A DNA stretch of 41,658 nucleotides from Candidatus Omnitrophota bacterium (lineage in GTDB: Bacteria > Omnitrophota > Gorgyraeia > Zapsychrales > Fredricksoniimonadaceae). The DNA lies in NCBI GenBank assembly GCA_023247575.1, contig JAHFGE010000003.1, positions 24,940 to 66,597 on the forward strand, read 5' to 3'. The notes beneath the pieces were generated by a model, which saw nothing but the letters and a program-made list of their open reading frames with translations, did not search any database and was not told the origin of the DNA. Below, in pieces: positions 14,897 to 22,840 of the stretch. A program made the translations under genes and the position numbers. Position 1 is the first letter of the stretch. Every line of letters starts with the position of its first letter.

Positions 14897-16983
14897 AAAA
14901 AATATCCCGCACAACCTCATCATTGTTCGATCCTTCTATCGTGGTGCCAGCCATTATTGAGTCATTGAAGAAATTAGACCCCAGGCATCAAATCAGGAAT
15001 CCTGTTATGTTTGTGGTCTGGGTGGGAAGTCTGTTGACGACGGGATTGTATGTGCAGGCACTTTGTGGTCATGGAGAGGCACCGGCTGGTTTTATTCTGG
15101 CGGTTGCCTTATGGCTGTGGTTTACCATTATTTTTGCTAACTTTGCAGAAAGCATGGCCGAAGGTCGGGGCAAGGCCCAGGCAGAGAGTTTACGCAAAGC
15201 CCGCAAAGATACTCCTGCCAAGAAACTATCCAACCTCAAATATGGTTCTGATTATACTACCGTTTCAGCCACAACTTTGCGTAAAGACGATATTGTCCTG
15301 GTGGAACGAGGTGATTTTATTCCTATGGATGGAGAAGTCATGGAAGGGGTGGCTTCCGTTGATGAAAGTGCCATTACCGGAGAAAGCGCGCCGGTCATCC
15401 GCGAAAGTGGTGGCGACCGCTGTGCTGTCACCGGCGGTACACGAGTACTTTCCGACTGGCTAATAGTCCGCATTACCTCAAACCCCGGAGAAACATTCCT
15501 TGATCATATGATTGCGATGGTGGAAGGTGCCAAGAGGCAAAAAACTCCTAATGAAATCGCTTTAAGTATTTTACTGATTGTTTTTACAATTATCTTTTTA
15601 TTGGTTACCGTCACTTTGTTACCTTTTTCGATTTTTAGTGTAGGTGTGGCCGGGCATGGTCAGGTCATTACCGTGACTGTATTGGTGGCCCTGCTTGTCT
15701 GCCTTATTCCGACTACGATCGGCGGATTACTGCCAGCCATTGGGATCGCTGGAATGGACCGCATGATACAGACTAATGTGATCGCTACCTCCGGCCGAGC
15801 GGTGGAGGCAGCGGGAGACGTGGATGTTCTATTGTTGGATAAAACCGGAACCATCACTTTGGGTAACCGGCAGGCGGTTGAATTTATACCTGTATCGGGA
15901 ATAAATATGGAAACATTTGTCGATGCCGTGCAGCTGGCCTCTTTGTCTGATGAAACCCCGGAAGGAAGAAGCATTGTTGTTTTGGCCAAAGCGAAACACG
16001 GGATCAGGGAGCGGCATATTCAGGACATCAATGCTAAATTTATCCCTTTTACAGCCCAGACCAAAATGAGCGGAGTGGACTTGGGAGATGGCCGGCAAAT
16101 TAGAAAAGGGGCCGTGGATGCCATTGATAGTTATGTTAGAAAATTGGGAGGTATATTTCCTGAATCTCTGAAATCTATCGTGGAGACCATATCCAAAAGT
16201 GGCGGTACTCCTTTAGCGGTCGCTGAAAATAATCGTATCCTGGGTATTGTTCAATTAAAAGATATTGTCAAAGGGGGGATTAAAGAACGGTTTGCTGAAT
16301 TACGTCGTATGGGTATTAAGACGGTGATGATTACTGGCGACAATCCTTTGACGGCAGCGGCCATTGCGGCAGAGTCAGGGATGGATGACTTTTTAGCCCA
16401 GGCCACCCCTGAGACTAAACTGAAATTTATTCGCGAGATGCAAACAGGTGGTCGGCTGGTGGCTATGACAGGAGATGGGACCAATGACGCGCCGGCCTTG
16501 GCCCAAGCAGATGTAGCGGTGGCGATGAACACGGGAACGCAGGCGGCTAAAGAGGCCGGCAATATGGTCGACCTTGATTCCAATCCAACCAAACTGATCG
16601 AAGTGGTCAAAATTGGTAAACAACTGCTCATTACCCGTGGTTCTTTGACGACATTTAGTATTGCCAATGATGTGTCCAAATATTTTGCTATTATCCCGGC
16701 GGCATTTGTAGGGACTTACCCGGTACTGGGAGCGCTTAATATCATGCATCTGGCAACCCCGCAAAGTGCCATTTTATCGGCAGTGATTTTTAATGCCCTG
16801 ATTATTATAGCTTTGATTCCATTGTCTTTGTTTGGCGTACCCTACAGGGCTGTAGCTGCCAGCCGCCTGTTAAGGGATAATTTGCTCATTTATGGGGTGG
16901 GTGGAATCATCGCGCCGTTTGCGGGGATTAAATTGATTGATATGATTTTGGTGGGGTTAAAATTAACATCGGGGGGATCATAA
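14893..16983 (+). CDS. kdpB: KdpB, P-type ATPase subunit of the potassium transporter
   Basis: 696 residues from the ATG at 14893 (MKKISRTTSSLFDPSIVVPA); the frame is open further upstream but that is the kdpA region. P-type ATPase motifs: TGES in the actuator domain (SAITGESAPV), phosphorylated Asp in DKTGTITLGN, and the hinge GDGTNDAPAL. Residues after the hinge (NMVDLDSNPTKLIEVVKIGK) are Kdp-specific. It hydrolyses ATP to drive K+ uptake through KdpA under potassium limitation. One base separates it from kdpC. No kdpD/kdpE sensor genes follow, so control lies elsewhere. Confidence 0.97.
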   Translation: MKKISRTTSSLFDPSIVVPAIIESLKKLDPRHQIRNPVMFVVWVGSLLTTGLYVQALCGHGEAPAGFILAVALWLWFTIIFANFAESMAEGRGKAQAESLRKARKDTPAKKLSNLKYGSDYTTVSATTLRKDDIVLVERGDFIPMDGEVMEGVASVDESAITGESAPVIRESGGDRCAVTGGTRVLSDWLIVRITSNPGETFLDHMIAMVEGAKRQKTPNEIALSILLIVFTIIFLLVTVTLLPFSIFSVGVAGHGQVITVTVLVALLVCLIPTTIGGLLPAIGIAGMDRMIQTNVIATSGRAVEAAGDVDVLLLDKTGTITLGNRQAVEFIPVSGINMETFVDAVQLASLSDETPEGRSIVVLAKAKHGIRERHIQDINAKFIPFTAQTKMSGVDLGDGRQIRKGAVDAIDSYVRKLGGIFPESLKSIVETISKSGGTPLAVAENNRILGIVQLKDIVKGGIKERFAELRRMGIKTVMITGDNPLTAAAIAAESGMDDFLAQATPETKLKFIREMQTGGRLVAMTGDGTNDAPALAQADVAVAMNTGTQAAKEAGNMVDLDSNPTKLIEVVKIGKQLLITRGSLTTFSIANDVSKYFAIIPAAFVGTYPVLGALNIMHLATPQSAILSAVIFNALIIIALIPLSLFGVPYRAVAASRLLRDNLLIYGVGGIIAPFAGIKLIDMILVGLKLTSGGS

Positions 16984-16984
16984 A

Positions 16985-17560
16985 ATGTTATTTGCGCAAA
17001 TCAGACCCGCTATACTTTCTTTTATCCTGCTAACAATAGTCACCGGCATTCTTTATCCGCTTCTGGTGACCGGGATTGCTCAAACTGTTTTTCATAAACA
17101 GGCCGAAGGCAGTTTAATTGTCCAAGATGGAAAAGTACTTGGCTCATCACTGATCGGACAAAATTTTGATGATCCAAAATATTTTTGGGGACGTATCTCT
17201 GCCACCTCACCAGTATACAATGCTTCTTCCTCTACGGGTTCTAACCTGGGGCCATTAAATCCTGCTCTTATGGATGAAGTTAAAGGGCGAATCTCTGCTC
17301 TTAAAGCAGCAGATCCCAATAATACCAACCTCATACCTGTAGATCTGGTGACCTCTTCTGGTAGTGGATTGGATCCTCACATCAGTTTAGCCGCCGCTTA
17401 TTACCAAATCCCCCGCATTGCCCGTGTTAGAGGTTTACGACAGGAACAAATCAAGACAATTGTTGGCCAGCACACTCACGGCCGCCTTTTATGGGTATTG
17501 GGAGAACCAGTGATCAATGTGCTGGAGCTTAATCTGGCGTTGGATGGGCTCCATTCCTAG
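16985..17560 (+). CDS. kdpC: KdpC, accessory subunit of the potassium-transporting ATPase
   Basis: 191 residues, usual length. One N-terminal membrane helix (ILSFILLTIVTGILYPLLV), then the extracytoplasmic domain with GSSLIGQNFDDPKYFWGRIS, NLGPLNPALMDEV and the end VTSSGSGLDPHISLAAAYYQ, all diagnostic for KdpC. It is needed for assembly of the KdpFABC complex. It closes the operon; the stop is followed by a ~100-base gap with a long G tract. Confidence 0.96.
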   Translation: MLFAQIRPAILSFILLTIVTGILYPLLVTGIAQTVFHKQAEGSLIVQDGKVLGSSLIGQNFDDPKYFWGRISATSPVYNASSSTGSNLGPLNPALMDEVKGRISALKAADPNNTNLIPVDLVTSSGSGLDPHISLAAAYYQIPRIARVRGLRQEQIKTIVGQHTHGRLLWVLGEPVINVLELNLALDGLHS

Positions 17561-17614
17561 CCGCAGCCAAGACTTTAACACCCGACAAACTACTACGACA
17601 ACTACGACAAATGA

Positions 17615-17632
17615 GGGGGGGGGGGGGGGGGG
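17615..17632. repeat. Run of 18 G residues
   Basis: An uninterrupted G tract follows the repeat-like ACTACGACAACTACGACAA segment. It lies at the 5' edge of a frame that would read ATG-AGG-GGG..., but the next in-frame ATG at 17662 has a better ribosome binding site (GGTAGGGAT). It may be a real slippage-prone tract or a sequencing/assembly artefact. Confidence 0.9.
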
Positions 17633-17661
17633 TTCAAACAACTATTCTCGGTAGGGATAAC

Positions 17662-18333
17662 ATGCGTCCCCAAGGCGTTCCTATACTGAAGATTAAATTT
17701 ACAGGAAAGGTTCTATCTACAAAATCGAAGAAAACCGAAGATGATATTATTTCGAAAATAGAAAGATTTATGGAAGTTGATTTAATTGAGAGTATGAAAT
17801 CCGTTACAGACTACTACCAGGGAAACCGCGAAGAAGCAAAGGTCGAAATGACATGGTATCTTTTTGATCTGTTATTTGAGATATTTAAAGTGGATGGAAT
17901 CGGAGGATTAAATTCAGCTTGGTTTACGATCAAGCATTCTGGCTCTATACGATCAATCGAAGATACAGCGATGAATGCTTCGCAAGAACCATTTGGTACT
18001 GTAATTGCTCAAGGACATACAGAGACACGTCGCCAAGGCGGTATCGACTTGACCGCCAACAAAACGCCTTTGGAAATTAAATATGGTAGCCCTTCGACTC
18101 GCCCTGACGGGCTCGCTCAGGGTGAACCTTTCAGGTTCAACCCCGCCATGTCCGCCACCCCATCAAATCGGGGTGGCGAGACCTCGCCAGGCCTTGAGCC
18201 TGGCGGGCTCCAGCAGTTGCAGAATGCCCCTGGTTTTGTGCCGGTGATTATTAATATTCAGGAGATGACAAATTTAAGTGAATTTCTTGGCCTGCCGAAA
18301 GAAAATCGTACGGTACTCACAACAAGCAGCTAG
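17662..18333 (+). CDS. Fragment or short form of a GFxPVIINI-type (Omnitrophota-like) protein
   Basis: 223 residues from the ATG at 17662 (RBS GGTAGGGAT). The visible segments GGIDLTANKTPLEIK, LQQLQNAPGFVPVIINIQEM and FLGL resemble, from recall, the conserved C-terminal module that ends very large proteins in Omnitrophota; here only a ~140-residue stretch precedes it. The module is split by two or more palindromic elements (18091-18208) that insert about 40 residues: FNPAM and LQQLQNAPG look like they were once contiguous. No signal peptide or known enzyme domain is seen. It may be a decayed remnant or a short paralogue. The upstream poly-G makes the true 5' end uncertain. Confidence 0.55.
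   Translation: MRPQGVPILKIKFTGKVLSTKSKKTEDDIISKIERFMEVDLIESMKSVTDYYQGNREEAKVEMTWYLFDLLFEIFKVDGIGGLNSAWFTIKHSGSIRSIEDTAMNASQEPFGTVIAQGHTETRRQGGIDLTANKTPLEIKYGSPSTRPDGLAQGEPFRFNPAMSATPSNRGGETSPGLEPGGLQQLQNAPGFVPVIINIQEMTNLSEFLGLPKENRTVLTTSS
18091..18208. repeat. Compound hairpin cluster in the GFxPVIINI protein gene
   Basis: Starts CCTTCGACTC and holds four small hairpins in a row: GCCC/GGGC (18101-18112), TGAACCT/AGGTTCA (18123-18139), GCCACCCC/GGGGTGGC (18154-18177) and CGCCAGGC/GCCTGGCG (18185-18205). The first part belongs to the CCTTCGAC family. All are read through in frame. Confidence 0.8.
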
Positions 18334-18340
18334 GAAAGTC

Positions 18341-18373
18341 TTGACGGATAAAATTAATGATGTTACATATAAT
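18341..18373 (+). promoter_or_regulatory. Putative promoter of the BrnT/antitoxin pair
   Basis: TTGACG (18341-18346) and a perfect TATAAT (18368-18373) occur in the 70-base gap, but 21 bases apart, which is too long for a standard promoter; the TATAAT may work with another contact. A ribosome binding site AGGGAG (18394-18399) precedes the ATG at 18404. Confidence 0.4.
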
Positions 18374-18403
18374 GTAGTTTGAATAAGATAATAAGGGAGC
18401 GTG

Positions 18404-18703
18404 ATGGCCAATTTTATTGATTTTGAATGGGATCCTGTTAAAGCCAGAGCAAATTACAAGAAGCATGGAGTATCATTTGAACGAGCAGCGACCGTATTTA
18501 ATGATCCAAGAGCAATTACTATTTATGATGATGAACATAGCACTGTGGAAGAAAGGTGGATTACCTTAGGATTGGATTACAGTGGTGGATTAACTGTGGT
18601 TTCTCATACGTATGCACGGGAAAGTGATCAGACGGTTAGAATAAGGATTATCTCGGCGAGAAAAGCAACGAAATTTGAAATTAAACAGTACAGGGAGATA
18701 TAA
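18404..18703 (+). CDS. BrnT-family ribonuclease toxin (DUF497)
   Basis: 99 residues from the ATG at 18404; a GTG three bases earlier is too close to the ribosome binding site. It reads FEWDPVKARANYKKHGVSFE, then AATVFNDPRAI, HSTVEERWITLGL and RIRIISARKATKFEIKQY, the full BrnT consensus. BrnT toxins have a RelE-like fold and cleave RNA, arresting growth until neutralised by the partner protein. The partner starts three bases downstream. Confidence 0.92.
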   Translation: MANFIDFEWDPVKARANYKKHGVSFERAATVFNDPRAITIYDDEHSTVEERWITLGLDYSGGLTVVSHTYARESDQTVRIRIISARKATKFEIKQYREI

Positions 18704-18706
18704 GAT

Positions 18707-18901
18707 ATGAAAAAAGAATACGACTTTTCAAATGGGACAAGAGGCAAATTTTATAAGAAAGGCATCCAATTAAGGTTACCTATTTATTTAGATTTAGATT
18801 TACAACATAAGCTTGAATCGATGGCCAGTAAACGTCATAAGGCTTTGAATGAAATGGTATCCAACCTTTTGCGTAAAGAAATTCAGTTGGTAAGCAATTA
18901 G
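18707..18901 (+). CDS. BrnT-partner antitoxin (BrnA/ribbon-helix-helix-like)
   Basis: 64 residues, starting MKKEYDFSNGTRGKFYKKG, a start commonly seen in proteins encoded directly after BrnT toxins. The second half (LDLDLQHKLESMASKRHKAL then NEMVSNLLRKEI) has the pattern of a ribbon-helix-helix DNA-binding protein, as expected for an antitoxin that also represses its operon. Toxin-first order is typical for BrnTA. Assignment rests on context plus this weak similarity. Confidence 0.8.
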   Translation: MKKEYDFSNGTRGKFYKKGIQLRLPIYLDLDLQHKLESMASKRHKALNEMVSNLLRKEIQLVSN

Positions 18902-18935
18902 TAGGAAAATTAATCCTAATCTCTGTCAGAATTAA

Positions 18936-20258
18936 ATGAAAACCACCGTCGATTTCCAAAAAGAGCGTTTAAAAAACGCCGGTACCGCCGTTGGCGGGAT
19001 CGGCGTTATTAATTTAGGTTGCGCCCGCAATCTGGTCGATGCCCAGATGATGCTTGGCCGTTTAAAGAAGAACGGCCATCGCATTGTGGAGGTTGATCAG
19101 GCGGAGGTGGTCATCGTCAATACCTGCTCATTTATCGAGGATGCCCGCCAGGAATCGGTGGACACCATTTTGGACGTTATCGAACTTAAAAAACAAGGCA
19201 AAATCCAAAGAATAGTGGTGGCCGGCTGCCTGGCCCAGCGCTATGGCATGGAATTGGCCAAAGAGTTTAAAGAAGTTGATGCCTTCGTCGGTACTCCGAC
19301 CTTAAATCGGCAGGACAATCCTGCGCAAATTCAATTGACCCCTAGGCATTTTGCTTATGTAAAAATCTGCGAAAGCTGTTTTAACGCTTGTTCATTTTGC
19401 GCTATCCCTAAAATCAAGGGTAAATTTATTTCCCGCACCATGGAATCGATAGTCAAACAAGTGCAAGTCTTGGATGCGAAAGGTGTCAAAGAAATCAACA
19501 TCATTGGCCAAGACATCACCGCTTATGGAATGGATATTTATCGGCGCAAAGCTTTAGCCGAGTTACTCAAAGAACTGGTGAAGGTAACCAAGAATATTGG
19601 GTGGATTCGGCTTTTATACGCTTTTCCCGCCCATGTCACCGACGAGCTGATTGAAACAATTGCCGCTCAGGAGAAAATTTGTTCCTATATCGATATGCCC
19701 TTACAGCATATTAGTGATCACATTTTAAAGGAGCAGAATCGCAATATTACGACGGCGCAGACCTTTGACTTGATGCACAAAATCCGTCAAGCCATACCTC
19801 AGGGTTTCTTACGTACTACTTATATTGTGGGCTTGCCCGGAGAAACCGAAGAAGATTTCCAACAGTTAAGAGATTTTAACCGTCAAATGCGTTTTGAACG
19901 GGTGGGAGTGTTTATTTATTCTAAGGAAGAGGGGACAGCGGCCGCCACTATGCCGGGCCAAGTGCCTGAAAAAATTAAAAAGCAGCGTTTGGATTTACTC
20001 ATGCGGGACCAGCAGGAGATTTCCAAAGAAATCCAACAGTCGTTGGTGGGACGTAAATTAAAGGTATTGATTGAGGAAGAGGAAAAAAATGGTGACTTCG
20101 CCACCAAAGTTACATATATAGGGCGTAGTCAGTACGATGCTCCGGATGTAGATGGGTTAGTGTACGTACGCTCTTCTAAAGTTTTAAAGCCGGGGGATTT
20201 TGTGGACGTCTCTATTACTGACGCCTATGAATATGATTTAGCAGGGATAGCTTTATGA
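18936..20258 (+). CDS. rimO: Ribosomal protein S12 methylthiotransferase RimO
   Basis: 440 residues. Adds a methylthio group to Asp of ribosomal protein S12. Three N-terminal cysteines for one [4Fe-4S] cluster lie at C29 (NLGCARNLVDAQ), C64 (VNTCSFIEDA) and C98 (AGCLAQRYG); the radical SAM cluster motif is C148-x3-C152-x2-C155 (CFNACSFCAIP). The NLGCxxNLVD version points to RimO rather than MiaB. The last ~65 residues form a TRAM domain. The first ~20 residues are an extension before the usual start; no good ribosome binding site precedes the ATG. It overlaps pgsA by four bases. Confidence 0.96.
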   Translation: MKTTVDFQKERLKNAGTAVGGIGVINLGCARNLVDAQMMLGRLKKNGHRIVEVDQAEVVIVNTCSFIEDARQESVDTILDVIELKKQGKIQRIVVAGCLAQRYGMELAKEFKEVDAFVGTPTLNRQDNPAQIQLTPRHFAYVKICESCFNACSFCAIPKIKGKFISRTMESIVKQVQVLDAKGVKEINIIGQDITAYGMDIYRRKALAELLKELVKVTKNIGWIRLLYAFPAHVTDELIETIAAQEKICSYIDMPLQHISDHILKEQNRNITTAQTFDLMHKIRQAIPQGFLRTTYIVGLPGETEEDFQQLRDFNRQMRFERVGVFIYSKEEGTAAATMPGQVPEKIKKQRLDLLMRDQQEISKEIQQSLVGRKLKVLIEEEEKNGDFATKVTYIGRSQYDAPDVDGLVYVRSSKVLKPGDFVDVSITDAYEYDLAGIAL

Positions 20259-20827
20259 TTTGGCCCAATATATTGACAGTTTCGCGGATCGGATTTGCAG
20301 TGCTCTTGGTCTTTTTGCTGCTGCAAAATTCTCTGACGGGGAATATTTTGGCGATCATCGTGTTTACGCTAGCTTCTTTAACTGACTTTTACGACGGATA
20401 TTTGGCTAAAAAAAAGAGCACTATCAGCGATTTTGGTAAAATTATGGACCCTATTGCCGATAAAATTCTCATGTTATCGGTTTTTTTTGTGCTGGTGCAC
20501 CTCGGCATGGTGGCGCTTTGGATGGTCATTTTGATTGCTGCTCGTGAAATACTGGTTACCTTGGATCGTCTTTGGTGCACGTGCAGGGGGCAGGTTTTAG
20601 CTGCTGAAATGGCCGGTAAGATTAAAACCGTTTTTCAGATAATCACCGTCAGCTTGATTTTATTGTATTTGATATTGGACCAAGCGGCCTTTGCTAATAG
20701 TTGGTTTTATCAAATCCAAAAATTTTATCTTGGTTGGATTAATGTGTTTATGGTTATTACGGTATTGGTAACGGTAGTGAGCGGCGTAGCGTATTTTCAA
20801 AACCGCCTTAAGAGGCTTTCTTCATGA
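20255..20827 (+). CDS. pgsA: CDP-diacylglycerol-glycerol-3-phosphate phosphatidyltransferase
   Basis: 190 residues with about five membrane helices. Makes phosphatidylglycerophosphate from CDP-diacylglycerol and glycerol-3-phosphate. The CDP-alcohol phosphotransferase motif is present as DGYLAKKKSTISDFGKIMDP with the following IAD; the Arg normally after DGxxA is Lys here, a mild change. The start MIWPNILTVSRIGFA is typical. It overlaps rimO and pgpA (ATGA at both ends); pgpA catalyses the next step, which supports PgsA rather than another CDP-alcohol enzyme. Confidence 0.93.
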   Translation: MIWPNILTVSRIGFAVLLVFLLLQNSLTGNILAIIVFTLASLTDFYDGYLAKKKSTISDFGKIMDPIADKILMLSVFFVLVHLGMVALWMVILIAAREILVTLDRLWCTCRGQVLAAEMAGKIKTVFQIITVSLILLYLILDQAAFANSWFYQIQKFYLGWINVFMVITVLVTVVSGVAYFQNRLKRLSS

Positions 20828-21276
20828 AGTTCTGGGCGATTTTTTTAGCGACGTTCGGTGGAGTTGGATATTGCCCTGTTGCTCCTGGAACGGCGGCCAC
20901 CGCCGCAGGAATCGTGGTGGCGTTGATTTGTCAGGGCTCTCTTTTTCTTTATAGTGCGGTCACCGCAGTACTTTTTGTAGTGGGGGTACCTGCCTGCACT
21001 TATATGGAAAAGTTACTTGGGGTTAAAGATCCAGGCATGGCCTGTATTGATGAGGTGGTGGGAGTGCTCATTGCCCTTTGGAATCTGCCTTTGACCTGGC
21101 CGGTGCTAATCAGCGGATTTTTCTTGTTTCGGGCCTTGGATATGTTTAAAATATACCCTATTAATCGTTTAGAAGCCATTAGTGGTGGTATGGGTATTAT
21201 GCTTGATGATGAGATGGCTGGGCGTTATACGAACATAATCCTGCGTTTGGCATTAGGCTATGCAGGAATTTTTTAA
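20824..21276 (+). CDS. pgpA: Phosphatidylglycerophosphatase A
   Basis: 150 residues with hydrophobic segments throughout. Removes phosphate from phosphatidylglycerophosphate to give phosphatidylglycerol. Family motifs: FGGVGYCPVAPGTAAT, the acidic DEVVG, FRALDMFKIYPI, and GGMGIMLDDEMAG with two Asp, probably metal ligands. The start overlaps the pgsA stop (ATGA), so consecutive steps of the pathway are made together. The stop is followed by a GTAGGGGCGA-family repeat that may end or stabilise this transcript. Confidence 0.93.
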   Translation: MKFWAIFLATFGGVGYCPVAPGTAATAAGIVVALICQGSLFLYSAVTAVLFVVGVPACTYMEKLLGVKDPGMACIDEVVGVLIALWNLPLTWPVLISGFFLFRALDMFKIYPINRLEAISGGMGIMLDDEMAGRYTNIILRLALGYAGIF

Positions 21277-21277
21277 C

Positions 21278-21335
21278 GTAGGGGCGATGCTTGTCATCGC
21301 CCGAAATATTGGGCGAACATGAGGTTCGTCCCTAC
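21278..21335. repeat. GTAGGGGCGA-family double-hairpin element
   Basis: Two hairpins, GGGCGATG/CATCGCCC and GGGCGAAC/GTTCGTCCC (one bulge), enclosed by terminal GTAGGG and CCCTAC. It lies directly after pgpA and before the strong RBS AAGGAGGT (21347-21354) of the next gene. Confidence 0.85.
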
Positions 21336-21360
21336 TATGATTTAACAAGGAGGTAGTTAG

Positions 21361-22110
21361 ATGGATACATCAAATCCGACATTAAATGGCGGGATTTTCG
21401 CCAAAGCCAGAGCCGCGGTTGGTTCTGGTGGGACCATGACTGTTCAGGGAACAGTTAACAAAACGTTTATCCTGTTTGCGGTATTGTTATTGACCGCTGG
21501 CTGGAGCTGGAGCAATGCGTTTAGTCCAGAAAGAGCGCCACTAGTAGGCATTAGCCTTCTCGTTGGCTTGTTCGCTGGGCTGGTGTTGTGCTTTGCCACA
21601 GCGTTTAAGCCCAACTGGTCACCAGTGACAGCACCTTTGTATGCGGCCTGTGAAGGTGTGGTTTTGGGATCTATTTCCGTTTATTTTGAACGTTCTTATC
21701 CTGGTATTGTTGTTCAGGCCGTGGGATTAACCTTTGCGACGATGTTTGCCATGCTCATGGCTTATCGTACCGGCTGGATTCAAGCCACCGAGGGTTTCCG
21801 CCGTGGTTTAATGATTGCCATGATTGCCTTAATGGTTTTTTACGGCATTATATGGATTACCAGTTTGTTTGGTGTGCATCCGCCCAGCTTTATTAATGGC
21901 GGCGGCGCATTAGGAATTGGTTTTAGCCTTTTTGTAGTGGGATTGGCGGCGCTCAATTTGATTTTGGATTTTGATTTTATTGAACGCGCTTCTCAGGAAG
22001 GTTTGGAGAAATACATGGAGTGGTACGGTGCTTTTGCGCTGATGGTCACCTTAGTATGGTTGTATATGGAAATCTTAAGGTTGTTGTCTAAAATTAGTCG
22101 TCGCGATTGA
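21361..22110 (+). CDS. Bax inhibitor-1/YccA-like membrane protein (BaxI_1 type)
   Basis: 249 residues with about seven membrane helices. The N-terminal cytoplasmic part (FAKARAAVGSGGTMTVQGTV) and the core (APLYAACEGVVLGSISVYFE, TGWIQATEGFRRG, LNLILDFDFIERASQEG) are typical for the bacterial BaxI_1 subgroup of the Bax inhibitor-1 superfamily; the Asp pair near LDFDF fits the calcium/proton-sensing site of BsYetJ relatives. Members are thought to be pH-dependent calcium leak channels or to modulate membrane proteases; the role here is not known. A strong RBS fixes the start. Confidence 0.85.
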   Translation: MDTSNPTLNGGIFAKARAAVGSGGTMTVQGTVNKTFILFAVLLLTAGWSWSNAFSPERAPLVGISLLVGLFAGLVLCFATAFKPNWSPVTAPLYAACEGVVLGSISVYFERSYPGIVVQAVGLTFATMFAMLMAYRTGWIQATEGFRRGLMIAMIALMVFYGIIWITSLFGVHPPSFINGGGALGIGFSLFVVGLAALNLILDFDFIERASQEGLEKYMEWYGAFALMVTLVWLYMEILRLLSKISRRD

Positions 22111-22114
22111 ATAT

Positions 22115-22138
22115 GTAGGGGGTACCCGCCTGCCCTAC
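22115..22138. repeat. Short GTAGGG...CCCTAC palindrome
   Basis: GTAGGG (22115-22120) pairs with CCCTAC (22133-22138) around GGTACCCGCCTG. Its ends match the GTAGGG-family elements; it looks like a worn or minimal copy right after the BaxI_1 stop. Confidence 0.5.
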
Positions 22139-22172
22139 AAAGCCTACGGGACAAAAAATTTCACTTTCCATT

Positions 22173-22202
22173 TTGCATTTTGTTTTTCTTTGTTAATATA
22201 AT
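22173..22202 (+). promoter_or_regulatory. Putative promoter of the ParA-CBM operon
   Basis: TTGCAT at 22173-22178 and a perfect TATAAT at 22197-22202, 18 bases apart, in an A/T-rich gap. The first gene of the operon starts at 22250, giving a leader of ~40 bases. Confidence 0.5.
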
Positions 22203-22249
22203 TCTACAAATAAAATTACCTAATCCAGAAATTAAGGGCGTAGTGCATT

Positions 22250-22825
22250 ATGACCCGTGATGAGATATATGACCATCTAGCAAAGGTGTATCTTGGCAAA
22301 CGGCAAAATGCCGCCGACCAAAAGAGGAAGAAAACTTTAAACCAATCATGGCTGGTTATCAATATTGCTATTACCACTGCCATTCTAATATCGACGGTAT
22401 ATGGCTTTACGGCTTTTTTAACCCATCGAGTGGTTCTTAAGAATGAAGTTTTCTATTCTCTCAACAATAATCCGATCCGTATTGTTTATGACCTTAATGA
22501 TCCTTTCCCGGCAACAAAAAATTTTTCTATTATCATTCCCCATAAGGACGTTTCTAAATACAATCGACTCAACCTAAGCATTCGTGGCATGAATGAAGCG
22601 TATCCCGGGGTTGTTAAAATAGTCGTCGGTAATCAGCTTAACGAAAAGGCCACCTATTTTATTAGAAATGTGGGAAACAATTGGCAGAAGGTTAGTATCC
22701 CATTGGAAAAATTGAATTTAACCGAGTGGAGTTCCGTGACAGATATTGCTTTTATACTTGAAGCCTGGAATCTAGACTTTAAAAAAGGTACTGTTTTGAT
22801 AGACGATATAAGTTTTTCGAATTAA
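22250..22825 (+). CDS. Membrane-anchored protein with CBM-like jelly-roll domain
   Basis: 191 residues. A basic cytoplasmic start of ~30 residues (KRQNAADQKRKKT) is followed by one membrane helix (SWLVINIAITTAILISTVYG) and a ~125-residue outer domain. That domain ends with KKGTVLIDDISFSN and contains WQKVSIPLEKLN and WSSVTDIAFILE, a pattern typical of galactose-binding/CIA30/CBM11-like beta-sandwich domains. It is the first gene of the operon and lies 15 bases before the ParA-CBM gene, so it could be a membrane partner of that ATPase, perhaps contacting a glycan. I do not recognise a named family. Confidence 0.7.
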   Translation: MTRDEIYDHLAKVYLGKRQNAADQKRKKTLNQSWLVINIAITTAILISTVYGFTAFLTHRVVLKNEVFYSLNNNPIRIVYDLNDPFPATKNFSIIIPHKDVSKYNRLNLSIRGMNEAYPGVVKIVVGNQLNEKATYFIRNVGNNWQKVSIPLEKLNLTEWSSVTDIAFILEAWNLDFKKGTVLIDDISFSN

Positions 22826-22840
22826 TAAGAGGCTTTATTT

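Noticed and set aside
17611..17661. Poly-Gly N-terminus (MRGGGGGV) as part of the protein
   Set aside because: It derives from the 18-base G tract, with no ribosome binding site; the ATG at 17662 has one.
21278..22138. CRISPR-like repeats
   Set aside because: The repeats are palindromes of different sequence without regular spacers or cas genes.
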